Part shown: in pieces, positions 61,664 through 64,000 of the stretch
Layout: the number at the start of each line of letters is the position of its first letter
How positions within the stretch are numbered: position 1 is the first letter of the stretch
NCBI GenBank assembly: GCA_965208275.1
Contig: OZ242331.1
Span: 4,216,001-4,280,000, forward strand
Direction of reading: 5' to 3'
Length of the DNA stretch: 64,000 nucleotides
From: Bin5 sp022827195
GTDB lineage: Bacteria; Chloroflexota; Anaerolineae; Caldilineales; Caldilineaceae
Notes under the pieces: generated by a model
Databases searched by the model: none
The model's input: only the letters and a program-made list of their open reading frames with translations
Told to the model about the DNA's origin: nothing
Position numbers and translations under genes: made by a program

Positions 61664-62725
61664 ATGGGACGGTTACAACTCGGCATTATCGGCTGCGGGG
61701 TGATCGGCTCGGTCCACGCGCGGGCTGCTGCTGAGTCCGAGCAGATCGAGCTTGTTGCGGTGGCCGACGTGCAGCGCGAATTGGCGGAGAAGACGGCCGC
61801 GGCGCACGGGGTGGAGACGGTCTACAACGATGGCGCGGCCTTGCTGGCCGATGCCCGGGTCGAGGCCGTGGTGCTGGCGCTGCCGGCCTCTTTTCGCATC
61901 GAGTTGGGGTTGGAGGCGCTGCGGGCGGGCAAACATCTGTTGACAGAGAAGCCGGTGGCGCGCAGCGCGGCCGAGGTGAGGCAGTTGATCGCGGCGCAGG
62001 GGAAGCGGGTTGCGGCCTGCTGTTCCTCGCGGTTCCAGTTTATGGAATCGGCGCAGGTGGCCGCGGACTGGATCGGTCAGGGCAAGCTGGGTGCGCTTCG
62101 TCTGCTGCGTTGCCGGGCGATCACGCCGGCGCGTCCCGCGCCGGAGGACCCGGCGCCGGCGTGGCGGCTGAGCCGCGCGCTGAACGGCGGCGGCATTCTG
62201 GCCAACTGGGGCTGCTACGACCTGGACTATCTGCTGGGCATCTGCGGCTGGCGTCTGCAACCGGAGACGGCGCTGGCGCAGAGCTGGCAGGTGCCGGCGA
62301 TTTTCGCCGACACGGTCGCGCCGGAATCGGATGCGGAGACGCACATCACGGGGCTGGTACGCTGCGCGGACGGGATTGCGCTCACCTATGAGCGGGGTGA
62401 ATGCACGGCGGCGCAGGCGGAGGATTCGTGGGAAGTGATCGGCGATGCCGGTTCGCTGCGGTTGTGGATGACGCCGGCGGAGGAGAAGGAGATCCTCTAT
62501 TTTGAGAGTAGCGCCCCCCAGGGCACGGTCCGGCGGACGCTGTGGGCGGGCGAAGAGTCTTTCGGAGCCGTCGGCCGCGCGCTGCTGGAGGATTTCGCGA
62601 CGGCTGTGCGCACGGGGCGCCCGCCGAAGACGACGTTGACGCAGGCCCTGCTGGTGCAACGGCTCACCGATGCGCTATACCGGTCGGCGGAGAGAGGCGA
62701 GGCGGTGGAGATTTCTGCGCTGTGA
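61664..62725 (+). CDS. Gfo/Idh/MocA family oxidoreductase
   Basis: A 353-residue NAD(P)-dependent sugar or polyol dehydrogenase. LGIIGCGVIGSVHARAAA is the nucleotide-binding site, and LLTEKPVARS contains the catalytic EKP motif. The C-terminal domain has GGGILANWGCYDLDYL with the usual D/H residues in shifted form (CYDLDY in place of DxxxH). Substrate likely a sugar or inositol derivative. The start ATG 61664 has gggagag upstream. It is followed 61 bp later by an isomerase/epimerase gene. Confidence 0.9.
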   Translation: MGRLQLGIIGCGVIGSVHARAAAESEQIELVAVADVQRELAEKTAAAHGVETVYNDGAALLADARVEAVVLALPASFRIELGLEALRAGKHLLTEKPVARSAAEVRQLIAAQGKRVAACCSSRFQFMESAQVAADWIGQGKLGALRLLRCRAITPARPAPEDPAPAWRLSRALNGGGILANWGCYDLDYLLGICGWRLQPETALAQSWQVPAIFADTVAPESDAETHITGLVRCADGIALTYERGECTAAQAEDSWEVIGDAGSLRLWMTPAEEKEILYFESSAPQGTVRRTLWAGEESFGAVGRALLEDFATAVRTGRPPKTTLTQALLVQRLTDALYRSAERGEAVEISAL

Positions 62726-62786
62726 TGCGGCCGCGCGCCGCCGATCTGACGGTCAGAGATGAACAACAAAAGGGGAGATTGCAGCG

Positions 62787-63587
62787 ATGAACTATGCGTT
62801 TATGAGTTTTTCCTGCCCGCAGGCGACGTTCGGGGAGATGCTGGCGCTGGCGGTGCAGTACGGCTACGACGGCGTCGAGCCGCGGGCGGCCGGCGGCCAG
62901 AACCACGGGGTGGAGCTGGAGGCGTCGGCGGAGGAGCGGGCATCGTTCCGCGCGCAGGCGGCTGAGGCGGGCGTCGCCATCTGCTGCCTGGCGTCGGGCG
63001 CCCGCTTTGCCGACCCTGCGACCCGGGAGGCGGAGGTAGAGGAGTCGCTTCGGTACATCGACCTGGCCGCCGATATCGGCGCGCCGGCGCTGCGCGTCTT
63101 CGGAGGACGGATCCCTGCCGGCATCAGCCGGGAAGAGGCCGCTGACGGTGTGACGGACGCGCTCAAACAGTTGGCGGAACGGGCCGGCGCGCGCGGCGTG
63201 GCCGTCTGCATGGAGACGCATGACGACTGGTGCAATCCCGCCGATGTGGCGGCGGTGATGGAGCGGGTGGACCATGCAGCGATTGGCGTGAACTGGGATG
63301 CGGCGCACCCGCTGCGGCAAGCGGGCTGGACGCTGGCAGACTCCTACCGCACGCTGCGGCCATGGATCCGCCACGTGCATATGCACGACATGTTCCTGGC
63401 TGTGGACCGGCTGGACTACACACCTTTCGGCACGGGCGAGGTCGATCACCGGGAGGTGCTGCAACTGCTGCACGGCGACGGCTACGACGGCTATCTCAGC
63501 GGCGAGTGGATCGACTGGCAGCTGCCGGAGGTGCACCTGCCGCGGGAGATCGCGACGCTGCGCGGCTATGAGCGTGCGCTTGCTTGA
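62787..63587 (+). CDS. Sugar phosphate isomerase/epimerase (xylose isomerase-like TIM barrel)
   Basis: A 266-residue AP-endonuclease-2-like TIM barrel. Metal-ligand stretches: AVQYGYDGVEPRAAGG, the Glu in VCMETHDDWCNP, IGVNWDAAHPLRQAG, HVHMHDMF and GEWIDWQLP. Such enzymes isomerise or epimerise sugars or hydroxypyruvate-type compounds. The start has aggggag upstream. It likely acts with the preceding Gfo/Idh dehydrogenase. Confidence 0.88.
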   Translation: MNYAFMSFSCPQATFGEMLALAVQYGYDGVEPRAAGGQNHGVELEASAEERASFRAQAAEAGVAICCLASGARFADPATREAEVEESLRYIDLAADIGAPALRVFGGRIPAGISREEAADGVTDALKQLAERAGARGVAVCMETHDDWCNPADVAAVMERVDHAAIGVNWDAAHPLRQAGWTLADSYRTLRPWIRHVHMHDMFLAVDRLDYTPFGTGEVDHREVLQLLHGDGYDGYLSGEWIDWQLPEVHLPREIATLRGYERALA

Positions 63588-63719
63588 TGACGATTCATGA
63601 TTCCGGCCAGCAACTCTTGTTTCCCGACGAATGCCCGGAACGATCTGCTATGCCGTCACTGAAAACGAACAACTGTCTACGAAAAACTGTGTTTTCACAG
63701 AGACCGGAGATGAGGAAAG

Positions 63720-64000
63720 ATGCCGATTCGCCTGCTCGACTTTGACCTGCACATTCTAAACATGCGCAACCGGATGCCGTTCCGCTACGGCATCGTGACC
63801 ATGACGGCGCTGCCGCACCTTTTTGTGCGGGCGCGGGTCGACGTGGACGGCAGGGAGGCGGACGGCATCGCGGCGGACGGCCTGGCGCCGAAATGGTTTA
63901 CAAAGGTACCGGAGTCGTCGACGGAGCAGGACATCGCGGAGATGCTCGACGTTGTGCAGGCGGCCTGCCGCCACGCCAAGGAGGCGGGCCCGGCGGCGGC
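63720..64000 (+). CDS. Enolase-superfamily enzyme (mandelate racemase/muconate lactonizing type), 5' part
   Basis: Only the first 93 codons lie in the window. MPIRLLDFDLHILNMRNRMP, FRYGIVTMTALPHLFVRARV and GIAADGLAPKWFTK match the N-terminal capping domain of enolase-superfamily dehydratases and racemases. The ATG at 63720 has gaggaaag directly upstream. The catalytic barrel is outside the window. The gene continues the sugar-acid theme of the two genes before it. Confidence 0.65.
   Translation, partial: MPIRLLDFDLHILNMRNRMPFRYGIVTMTALPHLFVRARVDVDGREADGIAADGLAPKWFTKVPESSTEQDIAEMLDVVQAACRHAKEAGPAA

Overview
The window is 64 kb of high-GC bacterial chromosome, with no rRNA, tRNA or CRISPR array that I could find. 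The gene mix suggests a free-living or host-associated Chloroflexota member, most like Caldilineaceae or Anaerolineae. It combines short-chain dehydrogenases, creatininase, a DSD1-type PLP enzyme, phytanoyl-CoA dioxygenase, PmoA-like protein, GH29 fucosidase, TPR lipoproteins, a translin-family gene, and degenerate cagtggc or ttttcagttttta-type intergenic repeats. That assignment is inference from gene content only.

Layout. 0.7-13 kb: ordinary metabolic genes (2-hydroxyacid dehydrogenase, methyltransferase, a large membrane-anchored propeller protein, creatininase, GNAT, PPOX protein, nucleotidyltransferase, amidohydrolase, YCII protein, SDR, HicAB, guaA). 13-22.4 kb: a TPR lipoprotein / serine hydrolase pair present twice as a diverged duplication. 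The first hydrolase is cut short by an IS remnant, and the space between the copies holds IS3-family and IS1595-family debris, a TPR protein on the other strand, and two frameshifted phage-like genes. 22.4-28.5 kb: a translin-family gene and a small Cas4-like N-terminal membrane protein. They are separated by a lower-GC accessory segment with a candidate defence gene (EVE-like domain plus PD-(D/E)XK-like domain), an AAA_13/RloC-type ATPase, and a chimeric scar made of pieces of the two flanking genes. 28.5-34.4 kb: membrane pyrophosphatase, SDR, DSD1-type enzyme, orphan nucleotidyltransferase and M20 peptidase.

34.2-40.6 kb: an accessory island bounded by two copies of the 3' end of the M20 gene. 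It carries non-autonomous IS derivatives, a small two-gene operon, and a secreted polymorphic-toxin-like protein. That protein has a stalk of fourteen exact-length 22-residue repeats, an EF-hand-like loop, a pre-toxin segment and a DUF2380/HNH-like C-terminus. It is followed by a DUF1629/Imm11-like immunity gene, and the 3' stub of a second immunity gene lies upstream. A DUF433/DUF5615 toxin-antitoxin pair with a promoter embedded in an inverted repeat closes the island.

40.7-49.9 kb: glutamate-type dehydrogenase, PHYH dioxygenase, decayed hicB and ABC permease fragments, a TPR lytic transglycosylase lipoprotein, gatB and a PmoA-like protein. 50-55 kb: one 1,710-residue protein joining a DEDD-type exonuclease-like domain, a RecQ helicase and a UvrD helicase. 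55-64 kb: ogt, an M1 peptidase lipoprotein, crcB, then a probable carbohydrate-catabolism stretch (GH29 fucosidase, an alpha/alpha-barrel-like protein, a methyltransferase on the opposite strand, Gfo/Idh/MocA oxidoreductase, sugar isomerase/epimerase, and the start of an enolase-superfamily enzyme running off the window).

The best candidates for a previously undescribed system are the repeat-stalk toxin/immunity locus, the EVE-nuclease plus AAA_13 island with its scar, and the exonuclease-RecQ-UvrD fusion.
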